Below, piece by piece: positions 13,401 to 24,513 of a stretch of DNA of 64,000 bases. Made by a program: the position numbers and the translations under genes. The stretch spans positions 46,800,501 to 46,864,500 of the forward strand of contig NC_081414.1 of NCBI RefSeq assembly GCF_030272615.1. The letters run 5' to 3'. The notes under the pieces were generated by a model. That model worked only from the letters and a program-made list of their open reading frames with translations. It searched no databases and was not told where the DNA came from. The DNA is from Cryptomeria japonica (Eukaryota > Streptophyta > Pinopsida > Cupressales > Cupressaceae). Each line of letters opens with the position of its first letter. The stretch's first letter is position 1.

Positions 13401-14480
13401 ATGTGAGAATCCACTATCAATTACCCATTCATCCTTATCTTCAACTTTTGTTGCCAGGGCCTTTTCTTCATCCATAATTGTCGGTTCTGGTTCATCTTCC
13501 TTTAAAGAATAGAACACCCATTCCTTTCCATTGTCAGATCCACTAGAAGAGTCTTCTGTTAGTTCATCCCTAGAGTCATCACTTACTCCTTCCTCATCTA
13601 CTATGTAGCATTGTTTACTTTTCTTGAATCTATATCTGTTCTGGTTAGGCTTAAATGATTTCTTAACTCTTTCCTCAAATATTGCATTCCTTTCAGGACA
13701 TCTAGATGTAAAATGACCAATCTTATTACATGCAAAACATTTAAAAGGTGCTTTTCCTTCATACTTACTTCATGTTGGTCCTTTAGGTACTCTTCTGGCA
13801 AATAAGGCTTCAAGTTGCTCAAATTCTTCATCTTCTTTCCTCATGTCTTCCAACTCTTTTCCATATACGACTTTCTAATCACTTTTGTCGGTAAATGATG
13901 ATGCATGAAAAGAAGGTTAAGACTTTACAGCTCCAGAAGATCCAAATTCTTCAAGCTCAAAAGCAGATAATTTCCCAATCAAAATGTCTCTGTTAACTGA
14001 AGAGTTATCCATTGTTCTCAACTCATTAATTGCAGTTGCCTTCATCTTGTAAGAAGGTGGAAGGGCTCTCAAGACTTTAGAAACTATTTCATCTTCACTC
14101 AGAAATCCTCCACAACATTGAATTCCCATAACAATCTCATTTACTCTGTCCATAAACACAACAATTATTTCATTATCTTCCATCTTTAAGTTTTCATATC
14201 TTACTCGATAACCATCAAGTTTAGCAATTTTGACAGTAGGATCACCTTCATTCAAAGTTTGCAATTTATCCCACATAACCTTAACCGATGATTTATCAAA
14301 CAATCCCATGATCTGTTGATCAGTAAGTGCACACAAGAGGGCTTCTCTAGCTCTGCAATCATTTTCAATATTTATGTCCAAGTTTGCAGGAGCGGGATTG
14401 CCAGATGTTGGATCATAAGGTGTGTATCCTTTCTCAGTGATCTCTCAAATATCCATAACCTCTCGGATCTTAACAACCTG
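10405..14480 (-). pseudogene. Copia gag-pol polyprotein, several frameshifts and stops
   Basis: Reading leftward: gag 14480-13917 (ALTDQQIMGLFDK, LSAFELEEFG); zinc knuckle CFACNKIGHFTSRC near 13745-13704; protease with DSGFSHHMT near 13420, where the usual cysteine after DSG is phenylalanine; integrase with WHKRLCHP...CKEC zinc region (13075-12940), HTDICGP and RSDQGGEF, then a frameshift near 12600 before the third catalytic residue, which is still readable in the next frame; reverse transcriptase 11991-11239 with [19 protein letters not shown] and FVDDIIFGG; RNase H at 10890-10405, ending SPPPET and a stop. All enzymes of the element's copy cycle are represented, none in an unbroken gene. 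The first gag codons are missing: the frame runs straight into LTR sequence at 14481. Confidence 0.85.
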
Positions 14481-14481
14481 G

Positions 14482-14983
14482 TAACATGTAGAGAACACGT
14501 TAACATGATATCAGTCCATAACCTAGATAGGCACCTGACCTACTCTGGGTCCACCACACCAAAGCAATGTCTTCAAGTAGTTGAACCATGATCAAATAAC
14601 ATCTTCAACATCATGAAATCCTTGTAGAAGCCGCACCAACACCACTTATACATCCTGTCAAGATTCCTCGATAAAAGCTCTGTCAGTTAAACCTTAAACC
14701 AATGCCGGTAAGGGTTTACAAGAGTGTATGACAGCATCTGATTACCAAGTTAATACCAACTAACCAAAACATTCTCAAGGAACATGTAACACATAAAATC
14801 AAACACACTCCATTGATCCAAACATGTTGGAAGTGTCCAACAGATAGTCTCTTCTACCGGTAACACTAGATCTTCTACTGGTAACCCAAACCTGTATGTT
14901 GATAACCAACCATAACAGCTAGTGTTGACATCAATGACAAAACATCAATGCAACACAAAATCAATTCATCCATAATGCCAACA
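14482..14983 (-). repeat. Partial 5' LTR of the Copia element
   Basis: Matches 9570-10070 end to end, including the terminal CCAACA. The inner ~745 bases corresponding to 8825-9569, and the primer-binding site that should follow, are absent; gag begins at the break. Confidence 0.75.
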
Positions 14984-15239
14984 TGTAGTTCTCATAAAAT
15001 TAATTCATCTTGTCAATTACATGAACAAATAAGTACATAATAATGAATGATAAAAAGTCTATGTTATTGTTGGGAGTATTTAAAAATGATTCAAGTTTAT
15101 AGGCCCATTTCAAAATTTTGCCCTGCATTTCCAAATGATTAAAATAAGTCAGTTTGAATGGCCTAGTTAGCAAGGGGGTAAAATGGAGCCAATTGATTTT
15201 CAGAGGGTAAGGCTCGGGATTCATGTCCCACACCTTTCA
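14984..15239. other. No feature seen
   Basis: Short stretch right of the Copia element without coding signal or recognised repeat. Confidence 0.4.
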
Positions 15240-17789
15240 TTTGGCCTATTCAGTGATGTGCAACTTTCATAATTCATTTTGGATAAGTTTATGAGGTACC
15301 CATTTTGAGGGGTGAGCTGGAAGTGCATTTTAGGCACAAATGCAGATTTTATGGAGTAGCCTTCTTTGAGCGATTACATCTTTTGCCCTGTTGATCATCA
15401 TGAAAAAATTAAAAATGGATTCAATTGTATGCATTAATGTGAGTCACCCTACAAAATTTTAGGTCTTGACGAATCCATTTGCTCAGTTTTCCAAACCGAA
15501 TCCGTTTGTAGTTTGTGTGTTTTGGCAAGTCCCTGTTTCGACAGCTAGTCGGTGCCCTGTTTTGCACAATTGTAAAACTTGCCTCAGTAAGAATCATGCC
15601 AAAGTGTTTCTTCCAAGTTGATGTCAGTATAAATGGTGAGCTACGTTTCAAATTTCAAGTCCTTATGAATCCGTTTGCTCAGTTTTCAAAGCTCAATCTC
15701 TTTGTAGTTTGTGATGTTTGCACAAGTGTAAAAATGTCCCGGTGAGCGTCATGTCAGAATGTTTGTTCCGGGATAATGTTGGTATAAATGGTAAGATACA
15801 TTTCAAATTTCAAGCTTTTATCAATCCGTTTGATCGGTTTCCAAAAGGACTCATTTTGCCATCAAATTCAGTTATCCGCACTTCTAGTATTAGATCAGTT
15901 AATGTAGCCATTTTGGTGAGCGCGCCATTTGCATCCTGTCAGTCGGGTGATCGAACTAAGAATTCAAAGATTTAATATGTACTTAAAGGTACCTATGTTC
16001 CGAATTTAAGGACCCACGAAGGTCGTTTGATATTTTTGAGAAAGACATCATGTGTTGCCAGAACGTTGACTTCATTAGGTCTGCAGTGTCGACAAAGCCA
16101 GTTGGCCGTTTTCGGAAATTAATATCTCTTCGCTCAGGACTCGTCTTGAGAAACCATTTGGTAGATGTCATCCTTGTATATCAAAGTACATTCTTGTTAG
16201 ATGGTGAGCTCCAAAAAGGTGTTTTGACAGGTTTGAAAATTACGTCTTCGCGATTAAATGCGAAAATTATGGCGTAATTGCCTGAAGGATGTAAAATGCA
16301 ATTTTATGATCCGAAAATGGTGCCGATCGTCTCTAGAGGTATGTCTGAGGTCCGTGAAGTATTCCAGGGGTCAGTTGCATGAAAACGAAATTTTTTTAGT
16401 CGGACCCACTTTGGGGCCCGACCTGGCTCATGCCTGTGCTTTAATTTTAATGGTGAAATGTTCTTTTTTCCTGACAATATATGTGTATCCATATTGGCTC
16501 GATTGAAATTCGCCAGTCGGACAGTGAGAGAGAGGAGAAACTCCAAAACCAAATGCAATTGGTGAGTGTTTAAACCAAATTCAGCAGCAAATAAATGAAG
16601 TTTTAGAGAAAATGAAGGCCAATCAAACACTTCCAATTAAACGTAATTGTCTTTTACCTGGCAAACAAAAGGAAAACGTTGGAGGAGATGCAAATAGAAA
16701 AACTTTTAATACAAATGCAATCTATTGTAATATTCCAAATTGCATTGGTTGGTATAAAGCCTAGACAATCCCTCCCCCCATGTATGGCATTTGGAGCAGC
16801 CACAGGAAAACTTAAGACCAATTGCAATGTTGGCAGTTTTTTATGCCACTCTCCTCCCCCATGTGAAGCCTTTGGCAGCAGTAAGGGCACTCAGCAAATG
16901 CAACATGGTTGCAGCAGTAGCATTGGTCTTCAAATGCAAAAAGTCATCAGCAATATGAGGTTGGTCCAATGGCAAGCAATTGCAAATGAAACAGTTCCTC
17001 CCTGCTGGACATGATTGCTAGAGGGCATTGAAATGTGTGTTTAAATAAAGGCTATTGGCTGGTATGAAACCATAATTCCCCTTGCTACCATTGTGGTTGA
17101 CAAAGTTAGCAACAACAATGGAAGCATTTTAGCAAAAGCACTTGGCAGGTGTAATCCCAATGTTCCCAGCCATACTGTACAAGGGGCATCCAGAAAATTA
17201 GAAAACTACAACAAGTTATAGTAGGTAGCATGGATGGCCAAGGGGAATCATTTAAAATCTTCTAAATTAAATGCCATAAGAAGCATCCTCCCTTCATAGC
17301 CAATGCAATTGGTGGTTGTCTCTCCCAAATCCAACGATTGCCAGCATCCTTTCCCTGCGTGACATGTTGATGGGCAAAGTTAAAAGAAACCAGTTAGTGC
17401 AATTGCCAGTCCTTTGCGTGGAGAGTAGGGGAGTAAAAGGAGACTTTCAAGGAAATGCAATGTGTAGGTATAAGTATATTCCATGGCCCAAAGCCAAGTC
17501 CTCCTGCAGGCAACATGGTGTTTTGGAGGCTTTCAAACTTTTAACCAAATATATTGGCAGCAATGAAAATGGCATATAAAACTTCCAATACAATTACCAG
17601 GTCAAGCCAACACTCTCCTTCACGTGGCTATTAAAATTTCAACAAATCCCATTCACAAATGAAAGCCCCAGGCAAGGCGCCATTAAAAGTTTCAAAAAAT
17701 GCACAGTTTCAGGCAAACACATTATCCCACATTGGCTGTGCACTGGGAGTTTTTGGTATTTATATGCAAAAACGCACAGTAGTATAATG
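15240..17789. other. Non-coding, LTR-like repeat-rich DNA
   Basis: No coding region is supported. The text style (diverged internal repeats, a TATTTATATGC box at about 17757 followed by a GC-rich island) suggests part of a long Gypsy-type LTR, but I found no matching second copy, PBS or polypurine tract, so this is weak. Between 16540 and 17590 the words CAAATGCAA, GCAATTG and CCAATGCAATTGG recur many times. Confidence 0.3.
15471..15860. repeat. Diverged tandem repeat, about three units of 155-196 bp
   Basis: The phrase 'GAATCCGTTTGCTCAGTTTT' (with changes) begins at 15471, 15667 and 15822. Between the copies 'GTATAAATGGTRAG' followed by 'TTTCAAATTTCAAG' is repeated at 15629-15658 and 15782-15813. 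Confidence 0.65.
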
Positions 17790-18290
17790 TCTAAGCCTTA
17801 AAGGCTTTTGACACAAGGTGCCCATGGGCGCCCAAGGCGGGCCCATGCGTGAGCACGCTTCCCGAGGCGATGGAGGAGTTGACTAGACGAAGACCAAGTG
17901 GACCCCACGCGGGCATGCTTCCCGAGGCAGACAGGCAAAATTTTGCAGACGAAGGTCGGGTTAACGAGCGAGTAAGTCCGAGAGAGATCAACGGTGCGTG
18001 CTATTTCGCGAAGGGAAGATGCACGCCCTTTAAGCCCGCGAAATAGCGAAAGTGAACGAGAGCCGTCCACGTGTCGTGATAGGTGGCAGTCCAGCAAGCG
18101 GGTCCCGGTGAGGTGGCACACAGTTGGTGCACAGGTGGCAGTCCAGTGGCGATGACATGGCGGCCAAGTGGCAGTGACGAAGCAGATGACGTGGCGATGA
18201 TGAGGTGTCATCCCAGGTGGCGTCCGGTCAACCCCATCAACCAATCAAAGGCCACCATGTGGCAAGGCGTCAGAGCACAAATGGAGGCAA
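17790..18290. promoter_or_regulatory. GC- and CpG-rich island with G-box and repeated GTGGC words
   Basis: Composition changes sharply from AT-rich surroundings to GC-rich. It holds CACGTG at 18068-18073, repeated GGTGGCAGTCCA at 18082-18093 and 18134-18145, and several ACGTGGC/TGACGTGG-like words, typical of plant transcription-factor sites, plus the hairpin at 18000-18047. TATA-like TTTATATGC lies upstream at about 17759. I read it as a promoter or LTR U3 region on the plus strand, but no gene or element body follows that I can recognise. Confidence 0.4.
18000..18047. repeat. Strong stem-loop
   Basis: GCTATTTCGCG (18000-18010) pairs perfectly with CGCGAAATAGC (18037-18047). Inside it AAGGG (18011-18015) pairs with CCCTT (18026-18030), leaving a 10-base loop and a 6-base bulge. 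Confidence 0.75.
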
Positions 18291-20756
18291 AAATCAAATT
18301 TAAAATGATTAAATGATATAGTTTAAACTATAGAGAAATTCGAAAAATTTAAATGATGGGTCTGTGTTGAGGATTAATTCGCCCAAGGCTCAATTTTTTG
18401 CCAAAGTATAAAGTGTTATATGTTTTCGGAAAGCTCTCGGAGTGAGGAATCTGAATATGAGGTTAATTTTGGAAAATGTGAGATATTTTGGATGCAGTTT
18501 TCACGGGAACAAAATTCAGTTAGAGAAGGGACACTTGGCAATTCAGTTACAGATTTGATTTGGTTCCCTCTCTCTTTTAATTCCGAATTCTTCTCAGTTG
18601 TAAGGGTTCCAGAATTCTGTGAGGAAGTGCTCCAGTTTCCATGGCTTCCATTTTCTGAAAATCTTGACCCAAACTTGTAAAGTTCTATGGATCTATTCAG
18701 GGTATAGAGGCTACATTGCAGGATGACAGATTGTTTTCTAGTTGCAGGTCTTACTTGTGTCAGGCATGAGTAAATTTCCCATGATATTGTCTCTGTGTAT
18801 GCATTTAATTGTTATGAATTGAATCCTCAAGGAGGCTTATAATTTGTCATCTCAAGGAGATTGTATGACTGTTTGTAGACATCCTTTAATGAAGAGTTTA
18901 AATTCCATAATCAGTCATAAACAATGGAATGTGTCCCAGATCTGATAATTTTATGAATGGATTGAGTAATGCATTAGTACAGGGTATTAGTGCAGGGATA
19001 TGTTGTAAGGAAAACCAATTTGCAACTGTGATTAACATTTTGTAGTTCTATGTCTGTGACTCTGTTGCCCAATGAACAAGGCACTGGTCTTGCAAGTTTG
19101 GGGATGGTTTCAGATCAACACTTTAAAAGATAAATCTATTTCCCTTTATGTTTAGGGGTGTGTGTTCCATTCTTTCCAAGCTCTGTTTCATCCTATTGTT
19201 TGTACAGATCTAGCCAATCTGTAATGTTTCCTAACCTGTTGAGCTTGTGAAATGATCTATCTGCTTAATGTTGATGCAGTTATGTGTCTGTAATTGTTGT
19301 ATTTAGTGCATCAAAAGGGTGTCCCCCCCTAGGTCTAGCAGAACCTGAAGTGCAGGAGGATCAATTAGGGTCCTATGTTATGTTGTCCAAGCCCTGATGT
19401 GTTTTGTAGACTGAAATTGGCCATTTCATAGAAAGATTTGCAGGTGTTCTTGGGTTATCACTTTTGGTGAACAACAGTTATAAGTCCACCATAGTACTCA
19501 TTTTCAATATTATTATTTTAATTGTAAAAATGTCTCATCCAATTATTTAGGATATATACTTTTTAAATTACATCATTTAGTGAACTATTCAACAAATTCA
19601 TCCTATCTTTTCATATTCTAATTTTATTGCTCCCAAAAATGTCAATTTTAAAGGTTAATTGTTTCCCATCACTATTTATGCTAAACCAATATAGATCTAG
19701 CATTTAAGATTTTGTGTTCAATGACAAGTTCAAAATTCATTGGTATTTTTGAATTAGATTGAAAAGAAGAATGAACCAATTATTTTTTATTACATCCACG
19801 TCAATAGTTACAACATTATCATAAGCATTTACATATATGTCATGTGTGTCTTTAATTTATATGTATATTATAAAATAGATTTGGCTTAATGCCAACAATG
19901 TGCCATGATTTTTCTACACATAATAAATTCCCAATATGTTTTTAGTACCCCATTTGTCTTTGATGCACATTTAAGCATATGTTAAATTTTATTAAAATAA
20001 TTAGATTTAAAGGATGTAACCACATCAAGTGGACAAGACTATATGCACATGTATTCATCTCGAATATCACAAACATCTTTCTTAGGTTTTATTTTCCATA
20101 TGTATAGCATTTAAATATTAGATCTAGACTATCACACTAGTCATAACATATCATTTGACCCAAAGGGAGAAGTCAATAGTAATTATTAAAATAGTTGAGT
20201 ATTCCTTATCTATCACATTTTCAATTATCATTCTCATCTCTTTTATTAAGTTTAGAGTTTATATTTCATTGTTTATTCTATTATTTTATTATACAAAATT
20301 GATGAGCTTTATGTGAACATGCAAGATTTAAAACTACCTATCACATTGTTCTTGGTTAAATTTTTTCTCCACTCATAGTTAATTGAATTTTATTTTATTT
20401 CTATAAAATTTCATAACTATTATATTTTTCATCAACCTATGCTTCTAGTTAAGATTACAATGTCTTTTCATAATTAGTAGTTTTATATTTGATCTTTAAT
20501 AATGTCATATCATGTGCATGTGCGAGCCTCTAGAATGGAATATGATATTGGAGAATATGTGCATGTCATATAATCTTTGTCTTTTATAGTTTTAGAATGT
20601 CATATCATGTGCATGTGTTAAAAATTTTAGTATGATTATTTTCTACCTAGGATGCATGTGTGAGCCTAGAATGACAACACCACACACAAATGTCTTATAC
20701 AAGTAAAGTGCGAAAAAATCATACTAGAGGGCACCAAAACACATAACAACTGATGA
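18291..20756. other. No gene recognised
   Basis: An open stretch at 18420-18680 has no recognisable domain and no clear splice context. From 19500 the sequence becomes AT-rich with no structure that I can name. Confidence 0.4.
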
Positions 20757-20955
20757 TATATAATCACATAACAAGTCTTGATATCATAATAACAATGAAA
20801 TGACATAATAACAAGTCCTAGTCCAAATAACATAACAAGTCCTGATAACATAATAACAAGTCTTGATAAAATAATAACAAGGAAATGACATAATAACAAG
20901 TCCAAATAACATAATAACAAGTCTTGATAACATAAAAAGTCCATAATATAATAAC
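20757..20955. repeat. AT-rich minisatellite
   Basis: Variants of ATAACAAGTCCTGATAACAT are repeated about eight to ten times with units of roughly 18-24 bases. The array sits immediately downstream of the stop codon of the minus-strand gene relic at 20981-23063. Confidence 0.7.
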
Positions 20956-20980
20956 ATAACATGTTTTTAACATATATAAT

Positions 20981-23063
20981 CTAAGAGCTCTCGTGCATCT
21001 GATCTACAATCCTCTTCACTCCACGCAAAGATGACTGAGATGCATCATCCTATTGGATGTGCTCCTGAGATGCACCATTCTATGTGTCTGTAATATTAGT
21101 GTTTGCACCCTTCTGTAGATTATTAAAAGATAACATGAGAAGAATTTATGTGTGTTTAATTCAAACGACTTGCATAATTCACTTATAAAGTAATTAAATA
21201 ATGAACATTTAAAATAAATTACCATATGAACATGCTCTGTTGCCCTCAATGGTATGAGGAGGTCCACTCTCATGAACGAAAAAAGTGACTGCAGTCAAGT
21301 CCTGTACAAAACAACATTACATCAAGTTTTATAATCCTTATAAAAGACAGGTACACAATAGACAAATTAGAGTTTATTTTTTTAATCATGACCTCAAATG
21401 ACAATGTTGATGGTTGCATTTGGCTCAATCCCATAGCCATACCAAGACTACTAGTGGTGTCAATCGGAGCAACATATATAAATCATGAATCAAACTTGTA
21501 TATAAATAAATTATAAAGTATATAAAAACTACAAGTTTATGGAAGAAAATAATACATATGGTGTCTAATGTGCAACCAAAGTCACTGGTGGGTGAGGACG
21601 TACACGTGATGCATCATCAGACAACCCATAAGTCTACAATTGCAAAAAAATAGGCATGAACCAGAGTTGTACATAAATTAGTAAGCATATAAACACTTCA
21701 AATGAATGGATGAAAAACATACTAGGGGTATATGAGGTTGAGCCTCAGTAATCGATGGGTCAGGGCACGAAGAACTAGCAACCTTAGTGTCACACGAAAC
21801 ACCGTACAAAATTGAAAAAAAATATCATACGCATTATTAAATTCAAGTTTTAATTGTTTATTTTAAATGTACTTCAATGTATCTAGACGAAAGTGCAAAC
21901 CGTAAACGGGGCACCGATATCTCGAGGTATCAAGGTAAGATGATGGTGGTCCCTCGATGACGTGGTATGAACCCTCCTTTGTTTAGAAAAATTGAGTCGT
22001 GTTATGGGTCATATGTGTATATATATTGAATTTAATATTGCACTGTAAATTATATAAATAAATTTGTACCTCTGTAGGATGATCATCATCTATGCACAAG
22101 ATATTAACATATGAAGATATGATATCATCATGTACACCCTCGCCATCATCATCATATCCACCATTGGTCACATCAGCATCAGTAGGATCACCATCTTCTC
22201 CATGGGAAACAAAACTCTAGGAACCCATACATATACCCTCACAACTCATGCAAACATGTGTTATGCTGGGGGCAGCTCTCACCTAGTGCAACTACTCTAA
22301 CAAATTGCCTGAAAGGGAGCTCAATGAACCAAGAGCAAATTCAACTGCTAGATGATGAACGGGTGTAGGAACAACTGGTATGGCAAGAGGAACAAGAGGA
22401 TCATCACGCACATGATTTTTAACTCTATCACTCAATTTGGCCCATGGCCTGTCTTGTGGCATGCCTCGACCAACCCCTTGGAATGATCTGATGTCAAAGT
22501 AATTAGGTTTTTCACCCAATTTAAATTCAACCCATAATTTTTTCAAAAAAAAAATGGGCACCTAATGATTAGAGTGTGGTGGGTGGTCAAATATCATCCA
22601 CCAATGCTCCCAAAAGCGTGCAACTATCTATGGGTGCACACCATCTAATAGATATGCATGGCTTCTTGGGATCTATCTCCTAACCCATTTTTAGGTTCAG
22701 AAAATAACGTTTCAAATCATTTTTTGTTATTTTCAACTCATTGACATGTTTATAAGATAGGCCATTAGAATAATAAAGCACGCATGGACTCCCTTGCACA
22801 TGCGATAACTATCCAACTCATCATCCAATGTTTGTACATAACGAACAATGCCTTGCATACTATCTGCAAGGCGTAGTAGCTAGGGAGGAGGATGAGGGTC
22901 ATGTCTAATAGTGTGAATATCCTTCATGAGGGAAGCAATATTCCTCCTCATGCTCTCCCTCAACTGTTTGGGAGTAGGTGGAGGTGGAGGTGGAGGGGGT
23001 GGAGGTGGCATCTGACCTAACAGATCATCTATTTCAAACTCATCCATGATGTGAATATAATCT
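20981..23063 (-). pseudogene. Relic of a spliced multi-exon gene of unknown family
   Basis: ATG at 23063 opens MDEFEIDDLLGQM, a proline run (11 P) and a helical stretch to about 22780. A coding block 22690-22070 reads in one frame (FWEHWWMIFDHP, KLWVEFKLGEKPNYFD, QDRPWAKLSDRVKNH, acidic NGGYDDDGEG) with stops that are all TAG. Downstream exons fit splice rules: 21976-21901, 21802-21723, 21633-21556, 21494-21393, 21301-21223 and 21112-20981. The junctions GAG|GAG, TACG|GT, CTA|ACT and TAT|TTT keep one frame, all donors are GT and all acceptors AG except one decayed to CG before 21802. The end reads VKRIVDQMHESS then stop. Internal stops in the small exons are TAG (three) and TGA (one). I do not recognise the protein; a host gene or the accessory gene of a DNA transposon are both possible. 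Confidence 0.55.
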
Positions 23064-23198
23064 GCATATATATACAAACATGAAAATTTACAATTACTAT
23101 TTAATTTACATTTCACCTTCCAAAAAAAAACTTATAATTAAATACAACATTTATAAATATAAATTTAAACATTCAAACTTTTACGCCGATTAAAATAA

Positions 23199-23320
23199 AT
23201 AGAGAGAGAGAGGGGGGGAGAGTAGGTAATTTGAGAGACAATGAGTGAGAGAGAGTGAATGAGGGAGAGAGAGAGAGAGAAAAGGGGAGAGAGTTCATAG
23301 AGACAGAGAGAGAGTAGCTA

Positions 23321-23404
<84 letters not shown>

Positions 23405-23480
23405 GTAATGAGAGAGAGTGAGCGAGATAGAGAGAGAGTGTGAGTGAGATATATATTTATAGAGAGAGAGAGAGAGATTT
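23199..23480. repeat. Microsatellites (GA)n and (GT)n
   Basis: Imperfect GA tracts at 23200-23320, an uninterrupted GT tract of about 24 units at 23322-23369 running directly into a GA tract to 23401, and further GA at 23410-23477. On the minus strand these are CT/AC tracts just upstream of the gene relic ATG at 23063. Confidence 0.9.
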
Positions 23481-23767
23481 AAACATTTAAACATATAACT
23501 ATACACATGTATAACATTTAAATATATGTAGCATTGGGGTGAAAATGGGTCTAAGGAATCTTATGTCATAAAAGGTCCTACTAAGGGGTCCTAGGATATC
23601 ATTTTAACTTCTAACTATACATGTTTAACATTTATACATAGCATTGGAAACATATAGAACGTAACATTTCAACATATCAAAAAAAAATTAAACATTTAAA
23701 CATCTAACTATACACATGTATAACATTTAAATATATGCAGCATTGGGGTGAAAATGGGTCTAAGGAT
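23479..23767. repeat. Direct repeat of about 75 bp, 209 bp apart
   Basis: 'TTAAACATTTAAACAT' begins at 23479 and 23688; both copies continue with nearly the same sequence through 'GGGGTGAAAATGGGTCTAAG'. After each copy variants of 'AAGGGGTCCTAGGATGT' appear, and these multiply at 23815-23885. Confidence 0.75.
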
Positions 23768-23880
23768 GTAGTACGATGTATTAAAGGGTTCTCAGATTCT
23801 TACAGTGTCAAAAGATGTCCTAGGATGTATTAAGGCATCCTATAATGTCTTAAGAGGTCCTAGGATGTACTAAGGGGTCC

Positions 23881-23914
<34 letters not shown>

Positions 23915-24014
23915 GTAATGAGAGAGATTGAGAGAGAGAGAGGGTAATGAGAGAGATTGAGAGAGATAGAGAGAGAGAGAGAGTCGGGAAAAGGGAGAGA
24001 GAGAGAGAGAGAGT
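23881..24014. repeat. (GA)n microsatellite
   Basis: Several GA runs interrupted by GTAGGTAATGAGAGAGATTG-like breaks that also occur in the array at 23400, so the two arrays share units. Confidence 0.85.
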
Positions 24015-24031
24015 TATTGTTCATTTTCTAT

Positions 24032-24250
24032 TTATAGTTTATTGTTTGTTTTCTGTCTAGGGTTTATTGTTCTTTTTTTCTAGGGTTTATTGTTCATTTG
24101 TTTTTTGTCTAGGGTTTATTGTTCGTTTGTTTTATGTCTAAGGTTTATTGTTCATTTGTTTTTTGTCTAGGGTTTATTGTTCGTTTATTTTTTGTCTAGG
24201 GTTTATTGTTCATTTATGCTTTTCTTTTTGTTTTCTACCTAGGGTTTTAA
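24032..24250. repeat. Minisatellite containing TCTAGGGTTTATTG (telobox-like)
   Basis: Six or seven copies of a 28-30 base unit, TCTAGGGTTTATTGTTC followed by a T-rich stretch, between 24032 and 24215, with a last AGGGTTT at 24240. Reverse-complemented, each holds AAACCCTA, the plant telobox found in many 5' regions. Confidence 0.8.
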
Positions 24251-24453
24251 GTTGTAACTATTTTTTATTTTTCATGTTTTCTACAATATTTGAAAACTAA
24301 AAACAACTATTTTAAACATAAAATTAAATAAATTTTTTACACTATTAAACAAAAATGTTTTTCAAACTTTAAAATTTTAACGTACTTGCTACAATTAAAA
24401 AATAACAATAAATTATACGTTTTTAGAAAAATAATATATATATATATAAAACA
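24251..24453. other. AT-rich spacer
   Basis: Nothing recognised between the minisatellite and the LINE insertion site. Confidence 0.5.
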
Positions 24454-24471
24454 AAGGTATGTACCTAGAAT
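24454..24471. repeat. Left copy of the LINE target-site duplication
   Basis: Identical over 18 bases to 32711-32728; the two leading A residues of the right copy merge with the poly(A) tail, so the true length may be 16. Confidence 0.9.
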
Positions 24472-24513
24472 AGAATGGTATAAAACGGACGCTCTGCTTT
24501 GCTATTTGGCGAA

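Larger units (their letters stand above)
8825..14983 (-). mobile_element. Ty1/Copia LTR retrotransposon, 5' LTR truncated
   Basis: Gag, protease, integrase, reverse transcriptase and RNase H follow each other on the minus strand in Copia order (integrase before reverse transcriptase). The 3' LTR is 8825-10070, starting TGTTAG and ending CCAACA in plus-strand reading; the 5' LTR survives only as 14482-14983. The flanks TCTAG (8820-8824) and TGTAG (14984-14988) match at four of five bases, a plausible decayed target duplication. The PBS and the first codons of gag are gone with the missing LTR part. Frameshifts and stops throughout show it is inactive. Confidence 0.85.

Noticed and set aside
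17800-18316. Protein-coding genes in the GC-rich island (open frames on both strands)
   Set aside because: Overlapping frames on both strands come from low stop density in GC-rich DNA; no domain or codon pattern supports them.
23318-23506. Open frame of Ser/Leu and Thr/His repeats on the minus strand
   Set aside because: It is the translation of the GA and GT microsatellites, not a gene.
23320-24014. Possible CRISPR array from the regular short repeats
   Set aside because: Units are simple di-nucleotide tracts and minisatellites without unique spacers, and the DNA is eukaryotic.
24499-24513. ORF1 start at 24499
   Set aside because: The codon there is TTG; the first ATG in frame is at 24514.
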